The translations under genes were made by a program, and so were the position numbers. The notes beneath the pieces were generated by a model. The model saw only the letters and a program-made list of their open reading frames with translations. It had not been told where the DNA came from and searched no databases. A stretch of DNA of 64,000 nt. It comes from Williamsia herbipolensis (GTDB taxonomy: Bacteria; Actinomycetota; Actinomycetes; Mycobacteriales; Mycobacteriaceae). The DNA is taken from the NCBI RefSeq assembly GCF_000964005.1, contig NZ_JXYP01000038.1:1-64000 (forward strand). Direction: 5' to 3'. This document shows, one piece after another, positions 9,103 to 19,101 of this stretch; position 1 is the stretch's first letter; each line of letters opens with the position of its first letter.

Positions 9103-9858
9103 TCACCCGACGAACGGCGTCCTGTTCTCGGTCATCGCGGTCAGTTCGCGTTCCATCACCTCATGGACGCGGTGCGCATAGTCATCAGCGGATTCGCCGT
9201 CGCGCGAGGTCATCGCGGGCAGGACCGTGGTGGTGATCTTGGTGGGGAGCGGGAGGTAGGGCAACAGTCCGACGAATCCGGTGGTGAGGCCCCACGGGAG
9301 GGATATCGACGTGGGAAAGGACTTCAACCGCAGCAGTTTGTCGAGTCCCGCGAGACGTGCGAGTCGCCGTCCGCCGCTGATGACGAACAACGACTCACCA
9401 GCACCCGCCGTGACGAGGACGATCGGCACCCCGGCTTCGGTGGCGAGCCGGGCGAACCCGGTCCGGCCGTCGAACATGACCCGGTTGCGATCGCTCCATG
9501 ACTTGAAGCCGTCGATGTCGCCGCCGGGGAACACGAGGACATGCCGTCTCGCCCGCAACGCCACCACAGCCGCGTGGTGGTTCGCGGGCGTCGCGTCGAA
9601 CTTCTCGACGACGCGTCCCAGACCGAGCGCCCAGGCGATCTGATGCGTCAGGATGCTGACTCGGCGCTTGTCGCCGGTCTGTTCGTACGCCGACGCGAAC
9701 GCCAACACGTTCAGATCGAACACACCGCCGAACCCGTGGTTGGCGACGAACAGAACGGGACCTCTCGGCATCGGGCCACGGTGGTCGGCTTCCATCCGGT
9801 GATAGAAGCGAGCCACCGCGACACTCATGCCCACGATTTGCCGCGGCACCACGTCCAT
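9103..9858 (-). CDS. PlsC-like 1-acylglycerol-phosphate acyltransferase
   Basis: A 251-aa member of the lysophospholipid acyltransferase superfamily. The acyltransferase block I lies at about residue 40 (VANHGFGGVFDLNVL), block III at about 110 (VFPGGDIDGFKSW) and a proline-containing block IV follows (EAGVPIVLVTAGAG). The spacing from His to Asp in block I is longer than the canonical HX4D, as in some actinobacterial homologues. It likely esterifies glycerolipid or another hydroxyl acceptor at the membrane. Confidence 0.82.
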   Translation of the reverse strand: MDVVPRQIVGMSVAVARFYHRMEADHRGPMPRGPVLFVANHGFGGVFDLNVLAFASAYEQTGDKRRVSILTHQIAWALGLGRVVEKFDATPANHHAAVVALRARRHVLVFPGGDIDGFKSWSDRNRVMFDGRTGFARLATEAGVPIVLVTAGAGESLFVISGGRRLARLAGLDKLLRLKSFPTSISLPWGLTTGFVGLLPYLPLPTKITTTVLPAMTSRDGESADDYAHRVHEVMERELTAMTENRTPFVG

Positions 9859-9884
9859 CAGTCGACCTCAGGTCGCATTCGGGA

Positions 9885-10869
9885 TCAGCGCGACGTGTGA
9901 CCGCGGCGGGCGGCCTCGCGTTCGGCGAACTGGCGGTAGGTGGTCGCCGGTCGCCCCAGCAGCTACGGCAGCACCGCCATGTCGCCGGCGGGCAACCCGT
10001 TCTTGTCGTAGTAGTTCATCATCGTGACGTAACAGTCGACGGACTCCTGCGGCCAACTCCGGACACCCTTCGCGTTGGATGACTGCGCCAGACCGCGCGC
10101 GATCTGCAGCGGGGCGTGAATGGTCGTCGCGCGCAACGATCGGACGAGAGCGACACCGAACCCACGCGCCCCGAGCCACGGATTCTTCACGACGCCGGGC
10201 GGGAGGCGCAATGCCGACACCTTGTGTCCGAGAACGTCTCCCCAGATCTTCGCCATCTCATGGCGGGTGAGTTCCTGGGTCGACAGGTCGTAGGTCTGCC
10301 CCGCGTGCTCGTCGACGGGTGCGGTCATGATGCGCCCGCCGACCTCGCTGACGTCCTCCGCGTCGACGACCCCCATCACCGAGTCCGGCGAGGACGGGTA
10401 CGGCAGCACCTTGCCGCGCACGAACTCCCAGAAGTCCAGATAGTTCTGCATGAAATGCGATGCCCGCAAGAATGTCGACGGGATCCCCGAGTCACGGAAG
10501 ACGTCCTCGACGCGCCCCTTCTCCTGATGGTGGAACATCTCGACGATGTCGGGGTGGATGACCCGAGTGGTAGGCGATGTGCTCCACCTTGTTCGCACGC
10601 GCCGCCGCGACGATATCTTCAGCGATCGACACCTCGCGGACGATGCTGGTCGGATTCGCGTGGAAGATTCGCTCCACTCCCGCGACCGCGGCGGTGAGGT
10701 CGTCGGACGATCGGATGTCGCCGATCACCGTCTCGGTCGCCCCGTCTGCCCGAGCGGTTCGCGCCTGATTCTCGTTCTTGACGAACGCGCGAACGTCGAC
10801 GCCGCGGCCGTGCAGGTCACGCACCAACGCGCGTCCCATGCCACCACCGGCTCCGGTCACCAAAATCAT
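9885..10869 (-). pseudogene. NmrA/SDR-a family NAD(P)-binding protein, disrupted
   Basis: A paralogue of the intact gene at 17949-18929, aligned over its whole length. The N-terminal part (MILVTGAGGGMGRALV, NAD(P)-binding) is open from 10869 to about 10562, where one extra C in CCC at 10562-10564 shifts the frame after HIAYHS; removing it restores VIHPDIVEMFHHQEK. The second part runs to an in-frame TAG at 9963-9965, where the paralogue has GAG; beyond it the conserved C-terminus (LLGRPATTYRQFAEREAARRG) continues to TGA at 9885. Two independent lesions argue for a real pseudogene rather than a base-calling error. Confidence 0.85.
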
Positions 10870-10914
10870 GTGTCGCTCCCTCGTTGGATCGGTCGACCCA
10901 TACTAGCCAGTCGA

Positions 10915-10963
10915 TTGACTTGAAGTCAATGAACCTCGACGCTTCACTGACTTCGAGTCAGTG
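10915..10963. promoter_or_regulatory. Two palindromic operators between NmrA pseudogene and SDR
   Basis: TTGAC TTGAA GTCAA occupies 10915-10929 and CACTGAC TTCGA GTCAGTG occupies 10945-10963, centres 32 bases apart. Both contain TGAC-N5-GTCA. They sit between the divergent starts at 10869 and 11049 and match the sites at 6136 and 19046. Confidence 0.62.
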
Positions 10964-11048
10964 GCATCCTATGATCCTCCAGGGCGGACCGTCGGCGTCG
11001 GCGAGCCGATGGCACACACCGCGCTGTCGCCCCATATATCGAGGTCGC

Positions 11049-11857
11049 ATGCACACAGCAGTCATCACCGGCGCGTCGTCGGGAATCGGTCGGGCGATTG
11101 CCGCGCTACTCGTGGAACGCGGATACCGGGTCATCGGCACCAGCCGTGACAGCGCAACCATCTCCGATCCCATCCCCGGCGTGGACTACCGCGACCTCGA
11201 CCTCACGTCCACCCAGTCGATCTCAGCGTTCGCGGCCGGACTCGGTGACAGCGATGTCGACGTACTCATCAACAACGCGGGCGAAAGCCAATGTGGGCCG
11301 TTGGAAGAAATTCCCATCGACGCCCTACGGCGGTTGTTCCAGATCAACGTGCTCGGGCACATCGAGCTCACCCGGTTACTCCTGCCCGCGATGCGTGCAC
11401 GGCGCCGAGGACGGATCGTGTTCGTGGGTTCGATGCTCGCCAGCTTCCCCCGCTCGCCTACCGCTCGTCGTATGTGGCCACCAAGGCGGCGATCAAAGGC
11501 TTCGCCACCGCGGCCCGGCTCGAGGTGGCGCCGTTCGGTGTCGCGATCACCACCGTCGAGCCGGGATCGATCAACACCGGACTCTCGGAACGCCGGACCA
11601 AGTATATCGCCGACGACTCCGCCTACCGCAAGGCGTTCACCGCGACCGTGGCCGCACTCGACGCCAAGGAGGCAGGGGGCATCTCGGCGCAGCGCGTCGC
11701 CGAGACCACCCTGAAGGCCGTCACCGCCACGCGACCGGAGCCGCTTTACGCGGTCGGCAGCAAGGCGCCGGTGGTGTTCGCCGCACGTCGACTCCTGCCG
11801 CGCCGCGTCATCGAGTCGGTGATGGCGAAGTCCTACGGGGTGACCGGATCCGACTGA
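11049..11857 (+). pseudogene. Short-chain dehydrogenase/reductase with a frameshift
   Basis: About 270 aa when repaired. The first part has the cofactor motif TGASSGIG at residue 7 and NNAG; the reading frame then fails after GSMLASFP at the C5 run 11447-11451. One more C restores PLAYRSSYVATKAAIKGFA, carrying the YxxxK catalytic pair, and the frame continues to the stop at 11857. The lesion is a single-base deletion in a homopolymer, so a sequencing error is possible. Divergent from the NmrA pseudogene with two operators between them. Confidence 0.8.
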
Positions 11858-11869
11858 CGCAGAACCAGA

Positions 11870-11938
11870 TCAGCCGACCGTGACGCCACGCCGGGCGGGT
11901 TCACGCGCAGCGAACCCCCGGTAGCTGGTGGCCGGGAC
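11870..11938 (-). pseudogene. 3' scrap of a third NmrA-family gene
   Basis: On the minus strand this reads about 22 codons ending in TGA: PATSYRGFAAREPARRGVTVG, against PATSYREFAAREAARRGATVG at the end of the intact gene at 17949. The DNA is also clearly alike over this stretch. Upstream of 11938 the resemblance stops. It is a leftover gene end, probably from a past duplication or rearrangement. Confidence 0.75.
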
Positions 11939-12152
11939 CCCATCGCGGTCCGGGCGATCACGCTGACCAGGTCACCGATCTCGTCGGCGACGGCGTGCGC
12001 GCTGCAATCCAGCATCGAGCCGATTTCGGGGTCGCGCAACGCTGTTGTGTGGCGGATCAGCGGGAAGGATGACTCGGCCGTGACACCAGATCCGGCAACC
12101 GGATCAAGCTCCAAACTCGCCCGACGGCTATCGCTGAACGCGATCAGCGCAT
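11939..12152 (-). other. Unidentified open fragment next to NmrA scrap
   Basis: An open minus-strand frame (roughly 12159 to 11943) reads plausible actinobacterial protein, including SSFPLIRHTTALRDPEIGS and AHAVADEIGDLVSV, but has no credible start and runs out of frame into the NmrA scrap. It looks like the end of a gene, perhaps a regulator C-terminus, but I cannot name it. Confidence 0.3.
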
Positions 12153-12851
12153 CTACCATCGAAGACGTCCATTCTTGTTGCTGACCGTCCCGGTCGGCCC
12201 ATCGCCCGCAATGGTCGCGAGGCGCACGATCTCATCGGTGCCCTCGGTGACGTCGTGGGCGCCGTCGCCAGCGTTGAGGTCGGTCCGCGTATAGCCGGGG
12301 TCAGCAGCATTGACCCGAATGCCGGGCAACGCGCGCGAGTATTTCAGTGTGAGCATGTTCAGCGCGGTCTTCGACACGGCGTACACAGGCGGTATCACCT
12401 GCCAATCGAAATAGTCGTGCTCGACGGTGTCGTGTATCGATCCGACTCCGGATGAGACGTTGACGATCCGGGCGTTGTCCGACATCTCCAGCAACGGGAC
12501 GAACGCGTTGGTCACCCGCATGGCACCGAACAGATTGGTGTCGAGGACGATACGGGCGTCGTCAACCGACGTGTGTTCGAGCGGGCTGCGCCCACCGGTG
12601 ACGCCGGCGTTGTTGATCAACACCTCCAGCCGCTCGTGTTCCGCGCGAACCTGGCGCGCGGCGGCGTCGACACAGCCCTGATCGGTGACGTCGAGATGGA
12701 CGAACTCCACACCCAGGTCGGCGGCGGCAGCCTGACCGAGTTCTCGGTGGCGTGCACCGATGATGACGGTGTGACCTGCCTGCCGCAGACGCCTGGCCGT
12801 CTCGCGACCAATTCCCTTGTTTGCCCCGGTTATCAGCGTCACGTCACTCAT
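12153..12851 (-). CDS. Short-chain dehydrogenase/reductase
   Basis: A 232-aa SDR, intact in the middle of a decayed region. The cofactor motif TGANKGIG is at residue 7, NNAG at about 82, and the active site has S with YAVSK (Y-x3-K) at about 160. The start is ATG at 12851, immediately before the first beta strand; an in-frame upstream start would add 43 residues overlapping the divergent promoter. Resembles the carbonyl-reductase-like SDR group. Divergent from an XRE regulator gene, with a 93-base gap. Confidence 0.88.
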   Translation of the reverse strand: MSDVTLITGANKGIGRETARRLRQAGHTVIIGARHRELGQAAAADLGVEFVHLDVTDQGCVDAAARQVRAEHERLEVLINNAGVTGGRSPLEHTSVDDARIVLDTNLFGAMRVTNAFVPLLEMSDNARIVNVSSGVGSIHDTVEHDYFDWQVIPPVYAVSKTALNMLTLKYSRALPGIRVNAADPGYTRTDLNAGDGAHDVTEGTDEIVRLATIAGDGPTGTVSNKNGRLRW

Positions 12852-12944
12852 GTTCTCGACGGTATGCGGCAGGACCGCAGACCAGAAGATGATGACCGTC
12901 GGTAGGACTGTCAGTACCACCGTCGGGGCGGACACACTGGAGTG

Positions 12945-13788
12945 ATGTCGATCGAGCACAGGGAACCGCCGACCGCGCAATCGTCAGCCGGGTTCGCGTC
13001 GCTGCTGCATTCGTGGCGTGATCGCAGCGCGCCGATGTCGGATGTGACGGGCAGGCCACGACGTTCCTCGGGTATGCGCCGCGAGGAACTCGCCGTACTG
13101 GCCGGAATCTCTGTGGACTACCTCATTCAGCTCGAGCAGGGCCGGGCGACGAACCCGTCACCGGCGGTCGTCGCAGCGTTGGTCCGAGCCATGGGGCTGG
13201 CCGCCGCCGATGCTGCAGTGCTTTGTGGCGCAGCCGGTTTGGCGGCACCGGCGTCTGTTGTGGATCGGTCGGTTCCCGACAGCGTCACACGGATGGTGGC
13301 GCGGGCAGATCGGCTGCCCACTGCGGTCTTTTCCGCGGACTGGTGGCTGTTGCAGTGGAATCCCGCATGGTCGGCGCTCATGGAGATCCGATGGAACTGT
13401 CCGGCCGCCGACGCAACCAAGCGTGGTACGAGATGACCGAGGACACCTCAGCAGTGTGGGTGGACCCCGAAGAACACGCCCGGTTTCGGGATGCAGTGGT
13501 CGGAGACCTTCGCATCGCGCAGATAGCCCACCCCGCAGATCCTGAACTCGACGACCTCATCCGTGACCTCAAGAGCGCCAGTGCCGAGTTCTCCGGGCTG
13601 TGGCGTACCGCCACGCCGACGTTCTACCGGGGAGCGCGAAAGACCTTCACTCACCCCGTCTGGATCCGATCACCCTCATCGGAGACGTTTTTCATGCCAC
13701 CGGCTCGGATGTGCGGGTCATCGTCTACTCGGCGGAGACCGGATCCCAGGAGGAGACGCGACTGAACACGCTGACGTCTGACGGCTAG
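12945..13788 (+). pseudogene. XRE regulator with MmyB-like ligand domain, two frameshifts
   Basis: The N-terminal HTH is intact (MRREELAVLAGISVDYLIQL, about residues 45-65). The MmyB-type domain begins (SADWWLLQWNPAWSALM) but loses frame at 13382-13383 where GG should be GGG; a second loss is at the CCCC run 13654-13657. Repairing both gives a continuous protein of about 280 aa ending VIVYSAETGSQEETRL, the usual family ending. A complete homologue of the same family is at 29803. Likely regulator of the divergent SDR, now inactive unless the indels are sequencing errors. Confidence 0.78.
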
Positions 13789-13795
13789 CGTCTCC

Positions 13796-14074
13796 ATGAT
13801 GGCCACGCTCGCACTCGACATCGTCGCCCAACACCTCGAAGTGCTCGGCGGCGAGTTCGTGATCGAGCACGCTTGACCGCCTTCTATTCCGGTGGTTCCG
13901 CACACGAACTCGACCAACCCGGCATGACCGTATCGATGATCGCCCCTGTCGGCCGACGGCATACCCGTCTTCGTCGGCTCAACGGCCACCGCCGACATCG
14001 TCCTGACCCCGTCGACACACAAATCGGTCGCGGTCGAGGCGCTTCGGGCAGCGGGTCACCACATCTCCGTGTAG
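13796..14074 (+). pseudogene. Broken small protein, possibly ACT-like
   Basis: Two in-frame pieces remain: 13796-13876 reading MMATLALDIVAQHLEVLGG, then, in another frame, about 13940-14074 reading GIPVFVGSTATADIVLTPS and ending in a helix. The second piece resembles the end of small ACT-domain proteins. The middle is scrambled. The remaining bases to the CAR start (14075-14346) hold no gene. Confidence 0.4.
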
Positions 14075-14249
14075 CGCCTACCGACGTCGCCGCGACGGCG
14101 TTGCGTTGACGTCGGCGAGGTGTGGCCGAGGAGCCGTCGCGGACGCTTTTCATACAACGCGACCACGCGAATCCGACTAAGCGGTCGCGCTGTCCGACCA
14201 GGTGTGTCTGGTGCGCCACACTGCGGTGGCCGGTGGGTGCGAAGCGCTG

Positions 14250-14268
14250 CTAACGTTTACATCGTTAG
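14250..14268. promoter_or_regulatory. Inverted repeat upstream of carboxylic acid reductase
   Basis: CTAACG and CGTTAG are separated by seven bases, about 80 bases before the CAR start codon. The arms are perfect. Size and position fit an operator for a TetR- or GntR-like repressor; no such gene is adjacent. Confidence 0.45.
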
Positions 14269-14346
14269 GCTATGCAAAATCCTGTACGGGTGCTCAGGAC
14301 GCCTACTCGTCCTCCCGTCCGGCCATAGTTCGAAGGAGTACCACCC

Positions 14347-17300
14347 ATGTCTGTCGACACCCAGGACGACCAACTCGCCCGCCGCATTGCCGATCTGGTC
14401 GGTGACGACGCGCAGTTCGCCGCCGCGCGCCCCGACGACGCGGTGACCGCGGCGATCAACGAGCCGTCGCTGCGACTCGCCCAGATCATGGACACTCTCG
14501 CCGAGGGCTACGCCGACCGACCCGCACTCGGGGCGCGTGCCGTCGAGTTCGTCGAGGACCCTGCGACCGGTCGCACCACCACCACGCTGCTGCCGCGCTT
14601 CGAGACCATCACCTATCGCGAGCTGTGGGCCCGTTTGCGCTCGGTCGCCGCGGCACTCGCCGACGGTGCGGTCTCGCCCGGCGACCGCGTCGGGGTGTTG
14701 GGGTTCACCAGCATCGACTACGCGGTCATCGACATGGCGACGGTTCTGCTGGGCGCGGTGTGCGTGCCCTTGCAGACCAGTGCGCCGCTGACCCAGCTGC
14801 AGCCCATCGTCGACGAGACCGAACCCACGCTGATCGCCGCGAGCGTCGATCACCTCGGTGACGCGATCGGACTCAGCGGGAACAGCGAGTCGCCCGCACG
14901 GTTGATCGTGTTCGATCTGCACCCCGAGGTCGACGACCACCGCGACGCGGTCGCCGATGCGCAGCGTCGCCTCGCCGACGGCGAGCACGCGGTGACCGTG
15001 GAGGCGCTCGCCGACGTGATCGCACGCGGTGAGTCGAAGGTGACCGGCCCGGTTCCGGTTGTGGGCGAGGGCGATCCGCTGTCACTGCTGATCTACACCT
15101 CGGGTAGCACCGGCCGACCCAAGGGTGCGATGTACCCGGAGAGCCTGGTGACCAACGCATGGCGGCGGTCGACGAACATGGTCGGTGCGCAGGGCACCAC
15201 CGGTCCGTCGATCACCCTGAGCTTCATGCCCATGAGCCACGTCATGGGGCGACACATCCTGTTCGAGACGCTCGCGTCGGGCGGGACGTCCTACTTCGCG
15301 GCGACCAGCGACCTGTCGACCTTCCTCGAGGACCTCGCGCTGGTGCGACCGACGTTGCTCAGCTTCGTCCCCCGGATCTGGGAGATGATCTTCACCGAAC
15401 ACCAGAGCGCCCTGAACCGTCGCGTGAACGCGGGTGAGGACGAGGCCACCGCGAGCGAGGCGGTCTCGGCGGACCTGCGCGACAACCTGCTCGGCGGGCG
15501 ATACGTTGCCGCACTGACGGGTTCGGCGCCGATCTCGGCGGAGATGACCGCGTTCGTCGAATCGTTGCTCGGACTGCACCTGGTCGAGGGGTACGGATCC
15601 ACCGAGGCCGGGATGGTGTTCATCGACGGAGCGGTCCGCCGTCCCCCGGTGATCGACTACAAGCTCGTCGACGTCCCCGACCTCGGATACTTCCACACCG
15701 ATCGTCCCAACCCGCGCGGCGAGCTGCTCGTCAAGTCCGACACCATGTTCCCCGGATACTTCAACCGTCCCGACGCCACCGCCGACGTCTTCGACGAGGA
15801 CGGTTACTACCGCACCGGCGATGTCGTCGCCGAGACCGGTCCCGATCAGCTGGTCTACCTCGATCGCCGCAACAACGTCCTCAAGCTCTCCCAGGGCGAG
15901 TTCGTCACCGTGTCGAAGGTGGAGGCGGTCTTCGCCGACAGCCCCGTCATCGGGCAGATCTATATCTACGGCAACAGCGCTCGTGCGTTCCTGCTGGCGG
16001 TCATCGTGCCGACCGACGATGCCCTGGCCCAGGTCGACAGTGATGTCGACGCGGTCAAGCCGATCCTCGGCGAGTCGTTGCAGCGGGCCGCCAAGGCCGC
16101 GGGTCTGCAGTCCTACGAGATCCCCCGTGACTTCATCGTCGAGACAACGCCTTTCACGCTGGAGAACGGTCTGCTGACCGGCATCCGCAAGCTCGCGCGT
16201 CCCCGGTTGAAGGAGAAGTACGGCGAAGCGCTCGAACAGCATTACGCCGACCTCGCCGACGGTCAGACCAACGAACTGGCCGCGCTGCGCCGCGACGGCG
16301 ACACCGCACCGGTTCTCGAGTCCGTGAGTCGAGCCGCGGCCGCACTGCTCAGCGCGTCGGCCTCCGACGTGCAGGCCGATGCGCACTTCACCGACCTCGG
16401 TGGTGACTCGCTGTCGGCGGTGACGTTCGCCAACCTCCTTCGCGAGATCTTCGACATCGATGTCCCGGTCGGCGTCATCGTCAATCCGGCAGCCGACCTG
16501 CAGGCCATCGCGGACTACATCGACAACGAGCGGAACTCGGGTGCGACCCGACCCACGTTCGCGACGGTGCACGGCGCCGACGCCACCGCGGTCCACGCAC
16601 GGGATCTGACCCTCGACAAGTTCGTCGACGCCGAGACCCTCGCCGCGGCACCGTCGTTGCCGCGCCCCGGCGAGCAGGTCCGTACCGTTCTGCTCACCGG
16701 CGCGACCGGCTTCCTCGGTCGGTTCCTCGCGCTGGAATGGCTCGAGCGGATGGATCTCGTCGACGGCACCCTGATCTGCATCGTGCGCGCGAAGGACGAC
16801 GCGGCGGCCCGGGCGCGACTCGACGCGACCTTCGACAGCGGCGACCCGGCCCTGTTGGCGCGATACGAGAAGCTGGCCGCCGACCATCTCGAGGTCGTCG
16901 CGGGTGACAAGAGCGAAGCCGATCTCGGTCTCGACGCGCAGACGTGGCAGCGCATCGCCGACACCGTCGACCTGATCGTCGACCCGGCGGCACTGGTCAA
17001 CCACGTGCTGCCGTATGCGCAGCTGTTCGGCCCGAATGCCCTGGGCACGGCCGAGCTGATCCGCATCGCGCTGACCAGCAAGCTCAAGCAGTTCGCCTAT
17101 GTCTCGACCATCGGTGTCGGGGCCGGTATCGAGCCGGCGTCGGCGTTCGTCGAAGACGCCGACATCCGCGAGATCAGCGCCACCCGTGCGGTGGACGAGA
17201 CCTACGCCAACGGTTACGGCACCAGCAAGTGGGCCGGCGAGGTGCTCCTGTGGGAAGCGCATGATCTGTGCGGTCTGCCGGTGTCGGTGTTCCGGTGCGA

Positions 17301-17874
17301 CATGATCCTGGCCGACACCCAGTTCGTCGGTCAGCTGAACGTGCCCGACATGTTCACCCGGTTGATGCTGAGCCTGGTGGCCACCGGGGTCGCCCCGAAG
17401 TCGTTCTACGAGCTCGACTCCGATGGCAATCGTCAACGCGCCCATTACGACGGACTACCAGTGGACTTCATCGCCGAGGCGATCTCGACCCTGTCGGTCC
17501 AGCTGCTCGACGGTTTCGAGACGTACCACGTGATGAACCCGTACGACGACGGCATCGGTCAGGACCAGTTCGTCGACTGGCTGGTCGATGCGGGGTACTC
17601 GATCCAGCGTGTCGACCACTACGACACCTGGCTCCAGCGGTTCGAGACCGCGGTCCGCGCGCTGCCTGCCAAGCAGCGGTCCGCGTCACTGCTGCCGTTG
17701 CTGCACAACTACCAGCAGCCCGTGCCGCCGCTCAACGGGGCGATGGCATCGACCGATCGGTTCCGCGCGGCGGTACAGGACGCGAAAATCGGTCCCGACA
17801 AGGACATCCCGCACATCACACCGCAGATCATCGTCAAGTATGCCACCAACCTGGAGGTTCTCGGACTGCTCTGA
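14347..17874 (+). CDS. car: Carboxylic acid reductase (A-T-R)
   Basis: An 1175-aa enzyme of the Nocardia/Mycobacterium CAR family that reduces free carboxylic acids to aldehydes with ATP and NADPH. The adenylation domain has [16 protein letters not shown] near residue 250; the carrier domain has LGGDSLSAV with the phosphopantetheine serine at 688; the C-terminal thioester reductase opens with [13 protein letters not shown] near 781 and has the Tyr-Gly-xx-Ser-Lys-Trp region ([11 protein letters not shown]). Length and domain order are canonical. A ribosome binding site GAAGGAG lies before the ATG. No phosphopantetheinyl transferase is nearby, so activation relies on one encoded elsewhere. Substrate cannot be read from sequence. 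Confidence 0.96.
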   Translation: MSVDTQDDQLARRIADLVGDDAQFAAARPDDAVTAAINEPSLRLAQIMDTLAEGYADRPALGARAVEFVEDPATGRTTTTLLPRFETITYRELWARLRSVAAALADGAVSPGDRVGVLGFTSIDYAVIDMATVLLGAVCVPLQTSAPLTQLQPIVDETEPTLIAASVDHLGDAIGLSGNSESPARLIVFDLHPEVDDHRDAVADAQRRLADGEHAVTVEALADVIARGESKVTGPVPVVGEGDPLSLLIYTSGSTGRPKGAMYPESLVTNAWRRSTNMVGAQGTTGPSITLSFMPMSHVMGRHILFETLASGGTSYFAATSDLSTFLEDLALVRPTLLSFVPRIWEMIFTEHQSALNRRVNAGEDEATASEAVSADLRDNLLGGRYVAALTGSAPISAEMTAFVESLLGLHLVEGYGSTEAGMVFIDGAVRRPPVIDYKLVDVPDLGYFHTDRPNPRGELLVKSDTMFPGYFNRPDATADVFDEDGYYRTGDVVAETGPDQLVYLDRRNNVLKLSQGEFVTVSKVEAVFADSPVIGQIYIYGNSARAFLLAVIVPTDDALAQVDSDVDAVKPILGESLQRAAKAAGLQSYEIPRDFIVETTPFTLENGLLTGIRKLARPRLKEKYGEALEQHYADLADGQTNELAALRRDGDTAPVLESVSRAAAALLSASASDVQADAHFTDLGGDSLSAVTFANLLREIFDIDVPVGVIVNPAADLQAIADYIDNERNSGATRPTFATVHGADATAVHARDLTLDKFVDAETLAAAPSLPRPGEQVRTVLLTGATGFLGRFLALEWLERMDLVDGTLICIVRAKDDAAARARLDATFDSGDPALLARYEKLAADHLEVVAGDKSEADLGLDAQTWQRIADTVDLIVDPAALVNHVLPYAQLFGPNALGTAELIRIALTSKLKQFAYVSTIGVGAGIEPASAFVEDADIREISATRAVDETYANGYGTSKWAGEVLLWEAHDLCGLPVSVFRCDMILADTQFVGQLNVPDMFTRLMLSLVATGVAPKSFYELDSDGNRQRAHYDGLPVDFIAEAISTLSVQLLDGFETYHVMNPYDDGIGQDQFVDWLVDAGYSIQRVDHYDTWLQRFETAVRALPAKQRSASLLPLLHNYQQPVPPLNGAMASTDRFRAAVQDAKIGPDKDIPHITPQIIVKYATNLEVLGLL

Positions 17875-17948
17875 GCCGATTCCGCGAGGCAGTGCAGCGG
17901 TGACGTTCGAGCACAGGCACGTTCGACGTTCCACAAGCGCGAGGGGAT

Positions 17949-18929
17949 TCAGCCGACGGTGGCCCCACGCCGGGCGGCTTCACGCGCGGCGAACTCCCGG
18001 TAGCTGGTGGCCGGTCGACCGAGCAGTTCCGGCAGCACGGTCATGTTACCGGCCGGCAGTCCGACCGTGTCGTAGTAGCTCATCATCGCGACATAGCAGT
18101 CCTTGGACTCCTCCGGCCAGTTCCGCACGCCACGGGTGTTCGACGAGCCGGCCAGTCCACGAACGATGCTCCCCAACGCATGGGTCTTGGTCGACGCCAA
18201 CGACTTGGCGACGATCGTCGCGGCCGCACCGACACCCTGCAACGGGCTCTTCACCGCCGTGGGAGGGAGTCGCACGGCCGAGACCGAATGGCCCAGAACG
18301 CCACTCCATATCGCTGCCATCTCGTGGCGGGTGAGCTCCTGGGTCGATAAATCGTACGTTTTACCCGCATGACCGTGCGGCGACGCGGTGATCATCGCAC
18401 CCACCTCACCGATGTCCTCCGCGTCGACAACACCCATGACCGAGTTCGGCGACGACGGGTAGGGCAGAGTCCCGGCGAGCATCAGGTCCCAGAAATCGAG
18501 ATAGTTCTGCATGAAGTGCGACGGCCGCAGAACAGTCGCCGGGACGTCGGACGCATGCAGCAGCGCCTCGACTCGCAACTTCTCCTGGTGGTGTGGCAAC
18601 TCCTTGATCTCCGGATGGATCACCGAGTTGAACACGATGTGTTCGACGTCGTTGGCGCGCGCGGCGGCGATCAACCCCTCTGCGATCGCCACCTCCCGCA
18701 CCACGGCCGTCGGACATACGTGGAACACCCGGGCGACGCCGGGGACCGCACCCACCACGTCATCAGTTGACCTGATGTCGCCGATCACCACCTCGGCCGC
18801 ACCGTCGGCACGCGCGACGCGGGCCTGCTCCTCGTTCTTGACGAACGCACGAACCTTCTCGCCTCCCTCGGCCAGCCTGCGCGCCACGCCGCGGCCCACT
18901 CCCCCGCCGGCTCCGGTCACCAGGATCAT
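17949..18929 (-). CDS. NmrA/SDR-a family NAD(P)-binding protein
   Basis: A 326-aa atypical short-chain dehydrogenase of the NmrA group. The cofactor motif VTGAGGGVGRGVARR begins at residue 4. Conserved blocks shared with the disrupted paralogue at 9885 include HFMQNYLDFW, VMGVVDAEDIGEVGAM and YDLSTQELTRHEMAAIW. The ATG at 18929 is used; a GTG at 18938 with AGAGGAG upstream is an alternative. NmrA proteins either sense NADP or reduce quinones and other small substrates. It is convergent with CAR (74-base gap) and divergent from the SDR at 19102, sharing a palindromic operator. Confidence 0.85.
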   Translation of the reverse strand: MILVTGAGGGVGRGVARRLAEGGEKVRAFVKNEEQARVARADGAAEVVIGDIRSTDDVVGAVPGVARVFHVCPTAVVREVAIAEGLIAAARANDVEHIVFNSVIHPEIKELPHHQEKLRVEALLHASDVPATVLRPSHFMQNYLDFWDLMLAGTLPYPSSPNSVMGVVDAEDIGEVGAMITASPHGHAGKTYDLSTQELTRHEMAAIWSGVLGHSVSAVRLPPTAVKSPLQGVGAAATIVAKSLASTKTHALGSIVRGLAGSSNTRGVRNWPEESKDCYVAMMSYYDTVGLPAGNMTVLPELLGRPATSYREFAAREAARRGATVG

Positions 18930-19045
18930 CTCGACCACGTCCACTCCTCTGTTGACAACACACGAGGATCCACCGCGCACGCCGTACCGGGGCAACGACA
19001 ACACGACGTGCCCCGCTGCCTCGGATGATGCGACGCTACAAGACG

Positions 19046-19062
19046 GTTGACTGTCAGTCAAC
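19046..19062. promoter_or_regulatory. 17-bp perfect palindrome GTTGACT-N3-AGTCAAC
   Basis: Perfect seven-base arms between divergent NmrA (start 18929) and SDR (start 19102) genes. It contains TTGAC-N5-GTCAA, the pattern also found at 6136 and 10915. It is the best-formed copy in the window and probably controls both flanking genes. Confidence 0.68.
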
Positions 19063-19101
19063 GAAATGTCAAGCTCGGTGACATAAACCAGACGATGCGA
19101 G

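Noticed and set aside
9885-14074. A genomic island or insertion sequence as cause of the decayed region
   Set aside because: I found no transposase, integrase, tRNA end or flanking direct repeat.
15082-17445. A 787-codon open frame antisense to the carboxylic acid reductase
   Set aside because: High-GC codon bias leaves the antisense frame open; the plus-strand protein has clear A-T-R domains, while the antisense product resembles nothing.
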